A stretch of 64,000 nucleotides of DNA from positions 992,001 to 1,056,000 of the forward strand of contig NADL03000673.1 in assembly GCA_002205965.3 (NCBI GenBank), given 5' to 3'. A program made the translations under genes and the position numbers. The notes beneath the pieces were generated by a model. That model did no database searches. It was not told where the DNA came from and saw only the letters and a program-made list of their open reading frames with translations. Of this stretch, positions 36,921-48,449 are shown one piece after another. The DNA is from Kappaphycus alvarezii (taxonomy: Eukaryota; Rhodophyta; Florideophyceae; Gigartinales; Solieriaceae). Position 1 is the stretch's first letter; every line of letters begins with the position of its first letter.

Positions 36921-37664
36921 TGACTCCCTTTCCTTTTTTCTTTGCCGCCTTCTCCAGTCCCACCTCATCAACTCAACCACCTCCCGACTCCCGCCACAAC
37001 ACAACTTGACAGCCTCCCCTAGAACCCCAACATCAACCTCCCCTGTCTGCACCAAATCTACCACCCTTCCCCCATCCACCCAACCACTACCCCACCCTCT
37101 CCCCGATCCTCCTCCTCGATCCGGATCTAACACCACCTTGCCCTCCACCACCCGCCTGGCAACCTCCCACCAAGTCATACATCTCAATCCTGCATCCGCC
37201 ATCGCCATCCCCGCTGCTGTCACACACCCAGCGAATGCACTCCCATCATCTTCCAACACAAAAGCCTTCACATCAATTCGACTCTTCGGATACTCACTCA
37301 ACCGCGTCGCAGCACTCAGACACCTAGACAACGCTCCTCCAAGCTCTCGTTCCTCATCCGTCATTCGTTCTTGTCCGCTCATGCACTCCACTAACAGCTG
37401 ATCCTCGTCCCGAAAACTGAGCCCACCGCAGTTCAGCATGGATTGTCGCATCGATGGAAGCTGCTTGGCCAGAAGGACTGGGCCATAAACAGCACAGAAC
37501 ACTTTTGTACCACCCGCTTCGAAATATGCAGACCCAGTCGCAGAAGAGAGTACCGAGGGACGAAGAAAAATGGGACGCAGCTCTTCTGACGATTCGCGAC
37601 TATTGCTCCGAGTCGTGGTGGTGCATGTGGCTCGTCTTAGTCGGCATAAAGGGCCGTATTGCAT
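36876..37664 (-). CDS. MTR3: Exosome subunit MTR3/EXOSC6-like (RNase PH fold)
   Basis: An intact 262-codon frame. [20 protein letters not shown], followed by [13 protein letters not shown], is the first RNase PH strand set; [18 protein letters not shown], then [20 protein letters not shown] and [14 protein letters not shown], complete the core. The second half is Gly/Arg-rich and ends in a charged tail ([10 protein letters not shown]). In eukaryotes MTR3 is one of six RNase PH-like proteins forming the inactive ring of the RNA exosome, acting in nuclear and cytoplasmic RNA 3' decay. RRP41 or RRP46 are the alternatives; the RPIFLR-type start and YP-S-R-I-D-V-x-A-x-V-L-E-D-D-G fit MTR3 best. 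It is convergent with, and overlaps by 45 bp, the SAM-DUF202 gene. Confidence 0.75.
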   Translation of the reverse strand: MQYGPLCRLRRATCTTTTRSNSRESSEELRPIFLRPSVLSSATGSAYFEAGGTKVFCAVYGPVLLAKQLPSMRQSMLNCGGLSFRDEDQLLVECMSGQERMTDEERELGGALSRCLSAATRLSEYPKSRIDVKAFVLEDDGSAFAGCVTAAGMAMADAGLRCMTWWEVARRVVEGKVVLDPDRGGGSGRGWGSGWVDGGRVVDLVQTGEVDVGVLGEAVKLCCGGSREVVELMRWDWRRRQRKKERESLETEGDDGEGESGG

Positions 37665-38605
37665 TGTACTGCCCGTAAATCACGGTCGAATGGTTTGCTC
37701 GGAAGGTTGCGATAAGTCTAGAGTTGTCAACACCCGATGGCATTTGGAGTACAAATGTTAGGTTTGGAAAGGTGCGACTATCCCTGTTCTAGTTTATATT
37801 TATCTTGGTATGACAGAAAATTTTAGTAAATTCATGAAAACCATTATGAGTTCAGAAATGATCAGCAGCAGCAACTTCCCCGCGCCCCTTCAGTAATTCA
37901 GCAAGGCCGACGCCGAGGAGCGGCAATCAGAGTCAATCGCCCTCCGCTTGATACCGTATCACTGATACCATACGTGCGCGACCGAGTTTCTAGGCATCAG
38001 AATCAACGACAACGAAAGAATTGCTTGTGGCAACAGGTTCTACGGGAGGTCCACACCAGGTGACTAGGACGGGATGGACCCGTACTGCAACGACGATGGT
38101 ATCCAGTCTTGCCGATTGCCTCCCACGTTTCGCTCTGCGGAAGCCCTGATGGATCATTCTCGGAACCTGTTCCTTGCTTGATTGCTCGCACTCTAGCAGC
38201 ATCAGTAGACGTTACATTCCCGCGCACAGAAATCGTACTACAGCTTGCGCCATCGATGATTCAACTCACGCTCTCAGACCTTCATTTCCGGCATCACGTC
38301 TGTGCGCGAATTTTTGGAAGATCCGCCCTACACAGAGAAATCACCGTCAACTGACCAAGACATTACTGACCACTTTGTATCACTCACTACAGATCGATGA
38401 TGTGCAGCAATCTTTAGCACAGTCGTGAGCTTAATCTACAGAATCACTACGGAAGATAACACTTTCAACGCATGAGAATGCTTTTGTACAGTTTAATGAT
38501 CATGAACACAGTTGGAAAAATTCACACAAGCATCTCCGCCCATCCCATCTACTCCGCCTTACTGACCTTAACCCCATCCAACACTACAAAAGAACAACCG
38601 AAGGT
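37665..38605. other. Intergenic between MTR3 and histone H2B
   Basis: The first part is the MTR3 upstream region. Open frames at 37990-38430 on both strands (70-84 codons) lack recognisable motifs. An (AGC)n-like run lies near 37862-37874. Nothing else was supported. Confidence 0.45.
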
Positions 38606-38979
38606 TTACGAAGAGCTGTACTTGGTACTGCCTTAGTTCCCTCAGACACAGCATGCTTGGCGAGCTCTCCGGGAAGCAAAAGGCGAACTGCGGTCTGAAT
38701 TTCGCGTGAGGTCAACGTCTTTGTATTGTTGTAAGAAGCAAGCTTGGCGGCCTCAGGCAATGCGTTCGAACAAATCACCGACAAATGAGTTCATGATGCT
38801 CATAGCTTTGGAAGAGATACCGGTGTCAGGATGCACTTGCTTGAGCACCTTGTAGATGTAGATCGAATAAGACTCGCTTCTCTTCTTCTTCTTGACAGTC
38901 TTGTCAGGTCCTGCACCAGAGATGCCCTTCTTCGCAACCTTCTTTTCAGCGATCGGCACAGACTTTCCTTTCGGCGCAT
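38606..38979 (-). CDS. Histone H2B, frameshifted
   Basis: Nucleosome core histone, partner of H2A. The reading starts at ATG 38979; one G is missing right after (ATGCGCC for expected ATGGCGCC). The tail is Lys-rich ([17 protein letters not shown]), then the fold [38 protein letters not shown], a two-base gap near 38758, [41 protein letters not shown] and, after a missing A, KYSSS then TAA (38606-38608). The length of about 125 residues is normal. No intron. It is transcribed divergently from H2A. Every conserved block is present, so errors in the sequence are more likely than a pseudogene. Confidence 0.92.
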
Positions 38980-39630
38980 GATGAATGTGTAAGGTTAGAG
39001 TGGTAGACGAGAAGCGGTGGTCAACAAAGGATATGAAGTTGAGAAGCAGGACGAGTGTGAGAGAGAGGGAGTTGGGTTGACTTGGTTGCGTCTGATCAAG
39101 TGGCGCGGACCCCGGACGTGTTCTTATACCACTTTTGGTTCGACTTAGCTCTACTCTCGAAACACTCACAGCGGGGGGGTCGCGGCCAGTGGACGCTGCA
39201 ATCGGCGGGTGTATTTTTCAAGCGGTCCTGGGTTTGACTTTACCTCCTGCATTATGATTGGCTAGTGGTGAGCGCCACAGGATGCGTGGGCACATGAGAA
39301 AGAGCCAATACTTTTTGAGTATTACAAGAGACTCGAAATTTTAATTGGTTTTTTTTGGAGGGTCACCAAAGTGCTGTTTGGCGGAACTGGCGCCCTTTTG
39401 CTAGGAATCTAGAAAGGCGCCACTCCGCATCCGCCCCGCACCGCACTGCAATCCCTTCGGCTTTTCCAAAACTCTTCAGTAGAGTAGGGTATATATTCCG
39501 GTGCTTGCATCACTGCCGCATTTTGTCAAACTCTTCATCCTTTCCCAGTCAACTGCAACCATCTCTTTCTGCAAACGCATCTGCTTACACATCTCATCTG
39601 CTTTTGATTTTCACAAGCCTACCTTCAACT
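38980..39630. promoter_or_regulatory. Shared divergent promoter of H2B and H2A
   Basis: A TATATATT box lies at 39490-39497, 134 bases before the H2A ATG. On the other strand TATAAG lies at 39123-39128, about 144 bases before the H2B ATG. Three CCAAT boxes lie between them (ATTGG at 39257-39261, CCAAT at 39304-39308, ATTGG at 39344-39348). This nearly symmetrical arrangement suits coordinate S-phase expression from one control region; S-phase use is inference from histone biology. Confidence 0.7.
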
Positions 39631-40004
39631 ATGTCAACCAAGACCAAGAAAGCATCCCAGACCCGTTCCGCCAAGGCCGGACTTCAGTTTCCGGTAGGTC
39701 GTATTCATCGTTTCTTGCGGAAAGGCGGGTACGCCGATCGTGTGGGTGCCGGTGCACCAGTCTATATGGCCGCAGTTATGGAGTATTTGACGGCTGAGGT
39801 TCTTGAGCTAGCAGGAAATGCAGCCGTGACAACAAGAAGACGCGTATCATCCCCCGTCACATTCAGTTGGCCGTGCGTAATGATGAGGAATTGAACAAGT
39901 TGCTCGGTGGGGTGACAATTGCTTCCGGTGGTGTGTTGCCTAATATTCATCAGGTGTTGATGCCCGCAAAAAGTCGAAGGGTGATGCGAGTCCAGGAAGT
40001 GTAA
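39631..40004 (+). CDS. Histone H2A, frameshifted
   Basis: Core nucleosome histone. From ATG 39631: [65 protein letters not shown]. One C is missing at 39824-39825 (GCAGCCGTG for GCAGCCCGTG), after which [40 protein letters not shown] and IHQVLMPA follow. One A is missing in the run at 39968-39972, then [12 protein letters not shown] and TAA (40002-40004). The acidic patch ([16 protein letters not shown]) is intact. There is no SQ-E/D-F/Y tail, so it is canonical H2A and not H2A.X. Single exon, about 125 residues. It pairs with divergent H2B. Confidence 0.93.
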
Positions 40005-41443
40005 AGGTGGCGGGGAAGCTAGATATTGAAGCTTGATAGTGTTGTTTGGTCATTGTTGAGAATGGGTGGCTTAGCGATGATGTTGGGAACGCTTGATGGA
40101 AGAGAACGTGGCGGTTGTAAAGTATTCTTGTTTGATTTCGACAAAGAATTGTTGGCTCTTGCGACAGTAAATTGTTGACTGCAGTTTTTGTTGAGTGGGC
40201 CTATAGGGTAAGGCGGGTCAAACTTTTTTCAGAGCGCAGCGTTTGCGGTAGGCATCTTTCAGGATGCGAGCAAGCTTCTGTACTCTAAATGAGTGGACGC
40301 ATGCCGCCTACTGGGCAGGCACATTACTGTCGTTGCTGGAGTCGATGTCCTTACGCGGTAGCTCATTGTTGAGTTGAATGTGTTTATGGCGATCTATCTA
40401 AGTCAGGTTGTTTATGTGGTAGACTGTGTACTGCGGCGTCCAGGAAAGCACCGACGTACTGTCTAGTGCCTCCTCCGAAGTTTGGATCCGGTCGCTGGGC
40501 TGACGACCAAAAGGTTGCATCTGTTTCCGACTATGACATCAAACAGCGTGGCGTCACAGCCCCTGTGGTTCACTTGTTGGGTTCACAGTAAAACACGTTC
40601 GATTGACCTCTTGAAAGGTTGAATTTGAGCAGAGGTAGGTGGCAAGCAAACTGTGCCTTGCTCATGTTACACTCAACACCGAGCTCTGTAGAGTCAGGAG
40701 TCAGGCGCGAATGTGTGAGACAAACTGCTCGCTTTCTGGATTCTTACAAAGATCCCAAACTGTCCATTGTGTGTGTCCCGCTGGCGTGCGTTGGTTGTTG
40801 AACAGCAGAAACGTGTTTCTACATCTGCCGGATGGTTGGTGGCAGGGGCAATAGCAAGCATTTAACCAATAACAACAACTCGGGCACAAGCAAGTCTTGC
40901 ATAGCAATGATGTCAACAGGGTTGTGTCACGGGCAGTCGTACACTGCCAGTCATAGACCGTATGTACCGCAGAAGCGGGGATCACAAGTCCGTCGAAAGA
41001 ATCTACCCTTGGATCTGACAACTCTTAGCACAGGTTGTTGGGTCCTTCGGTATGAGATAATGACGTCACAAGTGTACTGTACTGTACTGCATTGTTCTGT
41101 AATGCCCTAGTATCCGCAAACAACAAACACTTCCAAATTTGCCAGAAAAACTGGAGAACTTAAGCATGCCATCAACGAAATTAGTAGCCGCTTAATGTCC
41201 CCATTTCATAGTATATCCTGTAATGTACGACAGGAAGCGCCAGCGGCAATTGGTCCAAAAATTAAACACGAAAATGTATAGCGTTGATTCCCACGTCGAC
41301 GGCGCACCGATCCCCTCTTCTCGCATCGTCAAGCAAACGGTAGACGCCGCCGCAGGCAACAAACTCCCTGATCGGCTCTTTCTCGAACACCAAACACGCG
41401 ACCAAAGCAGACTCACTCGGCACGTGTTCACAGCCACATCGAC
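40005..41443. other. Intergenic between H2A and the REI1-like gene
   Basis: No gene was recognised. GTACTGTACTGTACTGCA at 41073-41090 belongs to the palindrome family. An open frame runs from 41223 into the REI1-like gene without a stop and may be 5' UTR or an N-terminal extension. No metazoan-type histone 3' stem-loop was found behind H2A. Confidence 0.45.
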
Positions 41444-42545
41444 CATGTCGGATGCTTCTGTGGTGAATTGCACAGCGTGCCGACTCCGCATTGTGGGCAG
41501 TGCTGCACGTCACGAACATTACCGGTCGGATCTACACCGGGTAAACTTGAAACGCAAGGTGGGCGGTTTGGGCCCCTTGACTGTGGAGGAGTTTAGGTTA
41601 CGTGTTTCAGCGTTGCATGCGTTGGATGAGAAGGAAGAGCCGTGTGGTCGACGGCGATGGTCTTGCATGGTGTGCTCGAAACAGTTTTCATCGCAGAAAG
41701 CATTGGAGAATCATAACAAGTCACGGCGTCATTTGGATCGGCTGAGGGTTGCTTCGCAGCTGGATGATTTTAGCGAGTTGTCGACAGCTGGGACTTTGGA
41801 TTCGGAGCATGGGTGGAAATGGTGGAAGATGATGAGGCAGTGGAACAGGAATTGGAGAGGAGGTTGAAAGAGGGGAGGATGTTTTCTAGTGTGGAATGTG
41901 TGTTTGATGGGAGTGTGCAGGGCAGTGTGGAGGAGAATTTGGAGTACATGGCGAAGGAGTTTGGGTTCTTTTTGCCACATGTGGAGGAGGTGGTGGACGC
42001 GGAGGGACTGTTGAGGTATTTGGGGCAAAAGGTAGGAATTGGATTTGCGTGTGTTGCGTGTGATCGTGGATTTGGAAGTGTGTCCGCAGCGCAGAGACAT
42101 ATGGTGGACAAGGCACATTGTCGAATGACAGAAGGAGACGGTGGGAGGAAGAGTATGGGGAGTTTTACAGGTTTGGGGACGACGGGTGGGAAGAGGTGGA
42201 TGGGGAGGATGGAGGGGGAAAGAAGCAGGTGTGGGGAAGTAGGGGAGGAAGTGGAGTTGGTGGTGGGAGCAAGGCACTAGGACATCGATCTTTGAACGTT
42301 ATTACAAGCAGGCAGCTGGTTCGTCAGTGGATTCAAGGGCGGCGGTGGTGGCGAATCGGGTGATGAAGGAATATCGACTCGTGGGTGGGGGGGAAAGAAA
42401 GTAGATGGGTGAGAAAAGAGGGCAATGGAGAGCGGCGAGGAAGGAAAAGAAGTTTGCGCTGGCTGTTGGGAACAAGAATTACTACACAAGGAAAGCGACA
42501 TTCAAACAAAAGATGGCGGTCTTGAATTCTGGGTATCGGGCGTGA
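41444..42545 (+). CDS. REI1/ZNF622-like pre-60S ribosome assembly factor, frameshifted
   Basis: Cytoplasmic factor that helps release Arx1 and recycle pre-60S factors. ATG 41444 gives MSDASVVNCTACRLRI, the first zinc finger with HYRSDLHRVNLKRKV (family hallmark), then LTVEEFRLRVSAL. A second C2H2 finger is WSCMVCSKQF...ENHNKSRRH (41662-41732). After a frame change near 41815, ENLEYMAKEFGFFLP and VDAEGLLRYLGQKVG follow, then a fourth finger FACVACDRGF...HMVDKAHC (42043-42121). Another frame gives FYRF and GHRSL; the last gives NKNYYTRKATFKQKMAVLNS and TGA at 42543. The third finger is degenerate: CVFD in place of the usual CLFC. Length of about 367 codons is normal. Confidence 0.85.
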
Positions 42546-43053
42546 GAGGGAAATTGGTACGGTAGCACATGTGACATATGTTGCTGCTGCCAGCAGCGTA
42601 AACGTAGGGTTGATTTTTTTTTTTTTTGGAAAGGATGAAAGGAGGACAACGGAAAGGACAGGACCGTAGCATAATAAAAGTCCATTAATTTTAATGAAAT
42701 ATTTTGATGTTGTACAGTATAAATAATTTTCGAGGTTAATTTTTATGCTGAAATCACATGAAGTTTGGTAGCCTTGATTGCTTGTCACAAGAAATATATG
42801 GCGCCCCCTCCTTTGCTATGCTGACCAATTATCCACTGCACTCGTCGATCTACATAAACTGCATGTTGACTTGGCATTTCCTCTCCATTGTCCAGCTGTT
42901 CGCACTTCTCCCCTCCACTTGACCAATTTCCCATCTGTCCTTCCAGACCCCCGCATCCCTTTTTCTGCCGTACCCATATTTTATGCTTGCCGGGCAACTC
43001 TCAACACTCTAATTCTTCCTATTATTATTTTTCCTTATCCACCCTCCCCTCTC
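42546..43053. other. Intergenic between REI1-like gene and metacaspase
   Basis: Holds a T15 homopolymer at 42613-42627. The CT-rich stretch at 42880-43050 precedes the metacaspase ATG and may be its 5' UTR; an in-frame upstream Met at 42778 would add 92 residues of no recognised character. Confidence 0.5.
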
Positions 43054-44549
43054 ATGTCCAACCCTGGTATCCTCCCCGACGGCACTCTAGACCCTGAATA
43101 CAACCGCCGAATTCTCGCAAAAACGCAGCCTCAGTCCTTTCCTCTCGCGGCCTCGGCCCTCGCCCTCAGCAAACTACTCCTCAACCCATCTTTACTCTCA
43201 GCAATACCAAAACCAACACCCCAACAACAACAACAACAACAACAACAGCCATATCCGCACCCGTACCCTCAACTCCCATCCCTCATCAGCACCACCCACA
43301 ATCTTATTACAACCAACCGCAACCTCACCAACAACAACACCCACAACAAGAACCACAGCTACCCCCACATTCGCAACAGCACAACAAACAACAACGACAA
43401 CAACTGTCTCCACGACCACAACAGCAACAACCTCACCACACCTCCCAAGCCCTGACCCTGCAGACCCATCCCTATCACCAACATCACCCACAGCTTGCAC
43501 ACGCTTCCTACTCGCAACCTCCATCACCCGTCCCCCCGCACGACAACACCGCAACCCGCGCAGCATATCAACCACCTCACTCACCGTTTGCCCACGAACC
43601 CGCTGCCATGAGTCCGTTTCGTCCATCCGGAAGGAAAAAGGCTTTGTTGGTCGGCATCAATTATCGCGGAACTAGTGCCGCGTTGGAGAGGATGCGTCCG
43701 TGATGTCACATTTGTCCATTCACTTGTTGGTAAGCAATTCGGCTTTCGAACAAAGGACTTTGTCATTCTTACTGACGAGAGTACCGGAATTTCTGGCGTG
43801 AGAAAGGGACCGCCCACCCGCAGGGTCATTATCGATTCACTCAAGTGGCTTGTGCATGATAGTCGTCCTGGCGATAGTTTATGGTTTCGTTTTCAGGACA
43901 TGGCAGTCAAGTTGTAGATAAAAATGGTGACGAAAGCGATGGATACGACGAGACAATCCTGCCGGTGGATTACAAGAGGGCGGGACATATTGTTGATGAC
44001 GAGCTTTATACATTGTGCGGCGGCTGGCTAGGGAGCACGACTTACGGTCTTGTTGGATGCCTGTCATTCCGGCACGGGTTTAGACTTGCGTACCAGCATG
44101 ATGTATTCGGAACTGGAAGTGGACAACGTGTGTCTGGAGGCAGACCCAGTTTGACCTCTGGCTTAATGGGTGGCCGGGGCGTTTTTCAATGGCGGAAGCA
44201 GCAGCGCACTACAAGCTGGGCTCAACTTTGCTACTAGCTACGGACGGAGGAAGAAGAGGGTTCAGCAGGGGCCCGATCCCAATGCCGGAGAGGTGCTGTT
44301 ATTTGCCGGATGTAGGATGGTGAAACGTCGGCCGATACGAACAGGTTGGCCGGCGGATTGACAACGGGAGCTATGACGTTTGCACTGATCGAGGCGTTGG
44401 AGCATTCGTCTGTCGGGGACTGGAGGAATTACAATTATCGCAAGTTGCTGCAGACTATGAGACAGAAGATGATTGATGCTAGACTGAGGCAAGTACCGCA
44501 ATTTTCGACCAGTCATCCGTTTGATTTGTCGTCCCACTTTATACTGTAG
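43054..44549 (+). CDS. Type I metacaspase, frameshifted
   Basis: Cysteine protease cleaving after Arg/Lys. ATG 43054 starts a prodomain of about 185 residues that is rich in Gln, Pro, His and Asn (CAA repeat at 43221-43247) and lacks an LSD1-type zinc finger. The peptidase C14 fold begins with GRKKALLVGINYRGTSAALE (43631-43690), then VRDVTFVHSLV, GDSLWFRF, the catalytic His in FSGHGSQ (about 43890-43910), and the catalytic Cys in LLDACHSGTGLDL (44052-44090). The p10 part reads FAGC, DTNRLAGGLTTGAMTFALIE and FSTSHPFDLSSHFIL before TAG at 44547. Frame changes occur near 43330, 43690, 43890, 44030, 44150 and 44325. The His-Cys dyad is intact. Length (about 498 codons) is typical. Confidence 0.9.
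43221..43247 (+). repeat. CAA trinucleotide repeat encoding poly-Gln
   Basis: Nine CAA-type units lie in the metacaspase prodomain; further CAA/CAC-rich runs follow to about 43440. A length-variable tract is likely. Confidence 0.85.
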
Positions 44550-47500
44550 CGCTGGGTGGGACCAAGGTATCATGTTAGAGGTTGAGAAAAGTTGTACAGA
44601 TTTGTTATCTGGTCGGTTTTTGCAGTGAGTAGCATTTGCAAAGTTTCGTTGTTACGGTGATCCTTGTGTGGAAATGTGTTGAGCATCAGTATTCTGTCAG
44701 GTGTAAACGGTGAAACACTTGAAGCTGGGTCTGTTTCGACCAGACAAGGATTGGTCGAAAGTTGGTTAATTCTACGCAGTGCGCATCTTAGTTGCAACGA
44801 ATCGGGAATGGGCTATACCATGATAAAATTAAGATTTTAGGGTACGGCGGGTGGTAGGGAATCAGATCTTTAGTGGATGTAGGTAATCTTAACAACCGGC
44901 AACGATGCTGCCCAGGTAACGGTAGTCGTATGATAGCTTTCGGAAAGCTATAACCATACCTGATAAATTGTTATAGACCACACAGCGAGTACCGTAGGTT
45001 GTTCCGGTTTGGTCGTCATGAGCGCAAAATTCTAGAGGCTATTGACGTGCAACGTGGTAACTTTTAAAGTCCATGTCACCAAGATTGACAGGTTTCTATC
45101 CTACAAGGATTTTGCCGACGCACTTGACAGCCAGCCAGCTCTGAAACTTTGCTAGGACTCTGCTTCACGTTGTACAGTACTGTACGGTACTGTACAGTAC
45201 AGTACAGTATGACTAGCTAGTAGGTTTAGCCTCTGCACTGGAGTACTACTCTACGTATTGTACCTACTCTGTGTTTTACAGTACAACAATACATTACAGT
45301 TCAGCAGCGATAATCGTGACGCACTGCCCTATGGCTTACAGTCGTTGCTTTACTGTTCAATTGAATATTCCACCGCCACCTGACTGTATGTCGAGTGTAC
45401 AGTACACTGCCTGACCGCCTCCGCCAGCAGTAATGCCTAGGTTGGCAGTGACTGCGGATGTTCTAGTTATCAACTTGTTCACTGCAAAGGCATCCAGCTG
45501 GCTGTGTTGACATCGCCCTAGGTTTTCGAACAGTCATCTAAGAGGAGGCTCGCGCTTGGGTGAGCCTCAACTGGAAGGCAAGTCGTAGAAATTCTACGGA
45601 TTTTCCGCATGCAGTGAGCCGACAAATCGTCAGTCGCACTTGAACTCAAGGTTTGGTGCGCCGCAATATCCGATGTTTCGTCTGCTTGTGACACACGTGA
45701 AACCGGTGCGCTGGCGCTCAGGCAGTGACTGCTACTGCACACCAGAGCAGTTATGAATCGATTTGCACATTACACTTGCCGATTTTCATCTGATTCTCGA
45801 CACTTGACCGATGTAGCGATTGCATGAAAGTCAAGTGCGTTTTCACCATCGGCGAGGACGCGCCGCTGTCCTCTGCTGAGCAGTTACATGGGAATATTTA
45901 TACCCGGTTATCTGCAAGGGCTTGTTTCTTGGAGAGAATGAGTAGCTTTGATATCTCTCAAACGCCCTAAATAATTCCAATTTGATGCCTCCAATGCAAC
46001 GCTGTGTGCACCCCTGTTGACAACGAGTCCATAAATTCAACAAAAACAATGACACTTGAAACGTAGCCATGTTTACCGCCTTACAATTCAGTCAAGTTTT
46101 CGCATCCTCGCCAAACCAGGAGGCTCAATATCACATCCGGTGGGCCTAACTTTTGACAGCATCAATGACGTCCGTACTTTCGTGCTTGCCACTGCAAAGA
46201 AAATGTGGCAGGTTTTGATACAACACTAGTTAGGACGTATACTTCCATCGCATCATTTGTCAAGAGACTCTTCGCAGCATAAAAAGTTGAAGCCAGCAAC
46301 GTCGCGAGCCATCTACTGTACAAACAATTTGCTGCGGACCATATTCTGTGGCGACTACGTTCAGTCACCTTGTTTAAAGAAATAGGTTCAAGTGAGGGCT
46401 GCGTGAGTGGCATGAGGTTTGTTTAGGCTGCCGATTACAGGATGCATGTTGCTGGCATCATTGCAGAATAGCTACAGTAACTCTACCCGAATACAACATG
46501 CATCTTCTTACGCAATTTGATACATGCAGTGTTGTTTTGTCCGTCACTCGACGACCAGCTTTGCGTCCAGATTGTGTGCACTGTTTCAGATCTCTGCCTC
46601 GCGTTCCTCACAACTCTGGCACTCCCAAGTTTCTGTCATTTCATTACTCTAGTCTTGTTGACTTGACCATATTACAACATTTTGGATTCCTCGCTCTATG
46701 ATCTAACGGGTTCAATTTGCAGTTTTTCCAGAGAACTGCAACACTTTGCGCATTGTTGCCGACCTGCACTACAGTACAGTAACTTGATTCTTACGGAATA
46801 TTTAAGGTGATGACAGCAATGCTGCACTGATCTGCGACCCACTGCATACTCCGGACGCTCTGCTCCCTTTCATAAAACGACAACTTAGGCACCACTCCCT
46901 GGCAAAGTCCACGTTTGCATCGTCGGGCCGAGATTGCGTCATACTAAAAATATGTTGTGCGGGATTCAACTATGCAACCAAAATGATGTGTCGGGCACCT
47001 CAAGTCCACGTAAGACGCCCTGCTCGTGTATAGACATGCTTTTCTATCCATAGCCGCAGTCCATGCTTCCGTCATACTAGAGTAACCAGGCTCTCGTATA
47101 TTTTGTCAACCCATTTCTTGCTCAGCACCTTCTCGCAAGGTCGCTGCATGCTGAAGCGTCCTTGTGACGAGGAGTGCTTCCATGTTCACTGTATTTGCAC
47201 CTTACACAAAGCTGAAAACGTTTACAGAACTCGGTGCAAACTCGCCATCATTTGCGGTTTTTGCCAAACCCCTCGGATTTTCTCAGAATTAGGGCAGCAT
47301 AATTTTGCTGCAGGCATCCTGACCTCAAACGATACCGCAATGTCGGGAGGAGGCTGTCAAATCAACATGGGGAGGTGATGCATCTGGAAATTGTGAGTTG
47401 TAGGGATGCTGTTTGCGGCAGCAGGGTATATCCAGTGCATCTGAGGGACCATCAAGTTCAATGTACCCTCAACGTTGATCACGGCCATTGTTAACACAGT

Positions 47501-48449
47501 GAACCGTAATCGCCCGCCCGAGCTCACGAGAAGACACCGGGAGAGACCTGGCTCTTGTGGCAGGTAAGGACTAAAGTCTCTTCCACCTTTGCGACGGCGG
47601 AAAGGAGCCGATCATTGCATGCAACGTTTGGAATTGATCTGTTTGCGGCAGAGCCACACAAGGTGGACTGTGTTCCGCCCTTACAAGTGGCATTTCTACA
47701 GGGCTTCATGGCAAGGTCATTCGCACGACTGTGGCAGATGACCGTCTTGATCACATTATCCCTCGTGTGTCTACAAATCGACACGTCCTCATATGTAAAC
47801 CCATGCGTCTCACACAAATATGCTCAAGGGCAATGGCTGCAAAGTCAGGTCCTTGAGATGACTGCATTCCATTTAGAATAGCGCTGCATACAATTATTGT
47901 GCTTTTTCCATTGCTAACGATCCATTGTTATCAGGGATTCTCTGGTACGAACTTTGTTCAAATCAAATTCATAAGTGCGTTCTTGGCTTATGCTGGGGTT
48001 ACCTGTTGGCCGGGCCTCATATTGCAGTTAGCCGTATGTGCATCGATTTGAACCTCGGTCGCCCGTCTTACGAGGTGGTTCAAGCAGAGAGTTCAAAACA
48101 TCTTCTTCCTTGTCGCGCCCATGACTCGAGTATTCAAGACGTCATCATTATCATTTCGAGAGCACACATCGCCTAGGAGCGATGCACATGTCAGTAATGA
48201 TTGCACATAGATTTTTTCACCGACAACATGGATCGTCACAACCGTGTGCTGTCAGAAGTGGACCGCTGAGCTAAATGGCTCCTGTCCTTACGTCTCTACT
48301 GCAAATATTTATCCTCGGTCAGTCAGCGTACACTTGAAATGACAAAGGGGGGAATAATGACGTTTTATTACTAAAATGCATTACGAAGGGACCGTACGGC
48401 CACGGCTGGACCTATTGGGGTTCAACCGCGCAGAATTTGCGCTGGTTGA
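44550..48449. other. Long intergenic region with palindromes
   Basis: No gene could be supported. It contains a near-perfect inverted repeat ATAGCTTTC-G-GAAAGCTAT at 44933-44951 and the palindrome family at 45172-45209, 45278-45286, 45398-45406 and 46769-46777. One cysteine-rich frame (47524-47817, -, 97 codons) and an opposing one (47555-47881, +, 108 codons) overlap; neither has a known motif. Confidence 0.5.

Noticed and set aside
40005..40150. Metazoan-type histone 3' stem-loop
   Set aside because: No 6-bp stem with a 4-base loop of the expected sequence occurs behind H2A or H2B.
41729..42277. 182-codon His/Pro/Ser-rich - strand ORF
   Set aside because: Shadow of the REI1-like gene on the + strand.
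43198..43626. 142-codon Val/Gly-rich - strand ORF, apparently membrane-spanning
   Set aside because: Complement of the CAA/CAC-rich metacaspase prodomain; the valine runs come from GTT/GTG complements.
45172..45209. CRISPR-like repeat array
   Set aside because: The units are short palindromes without spacers of constant length, in a eukaryotic context.
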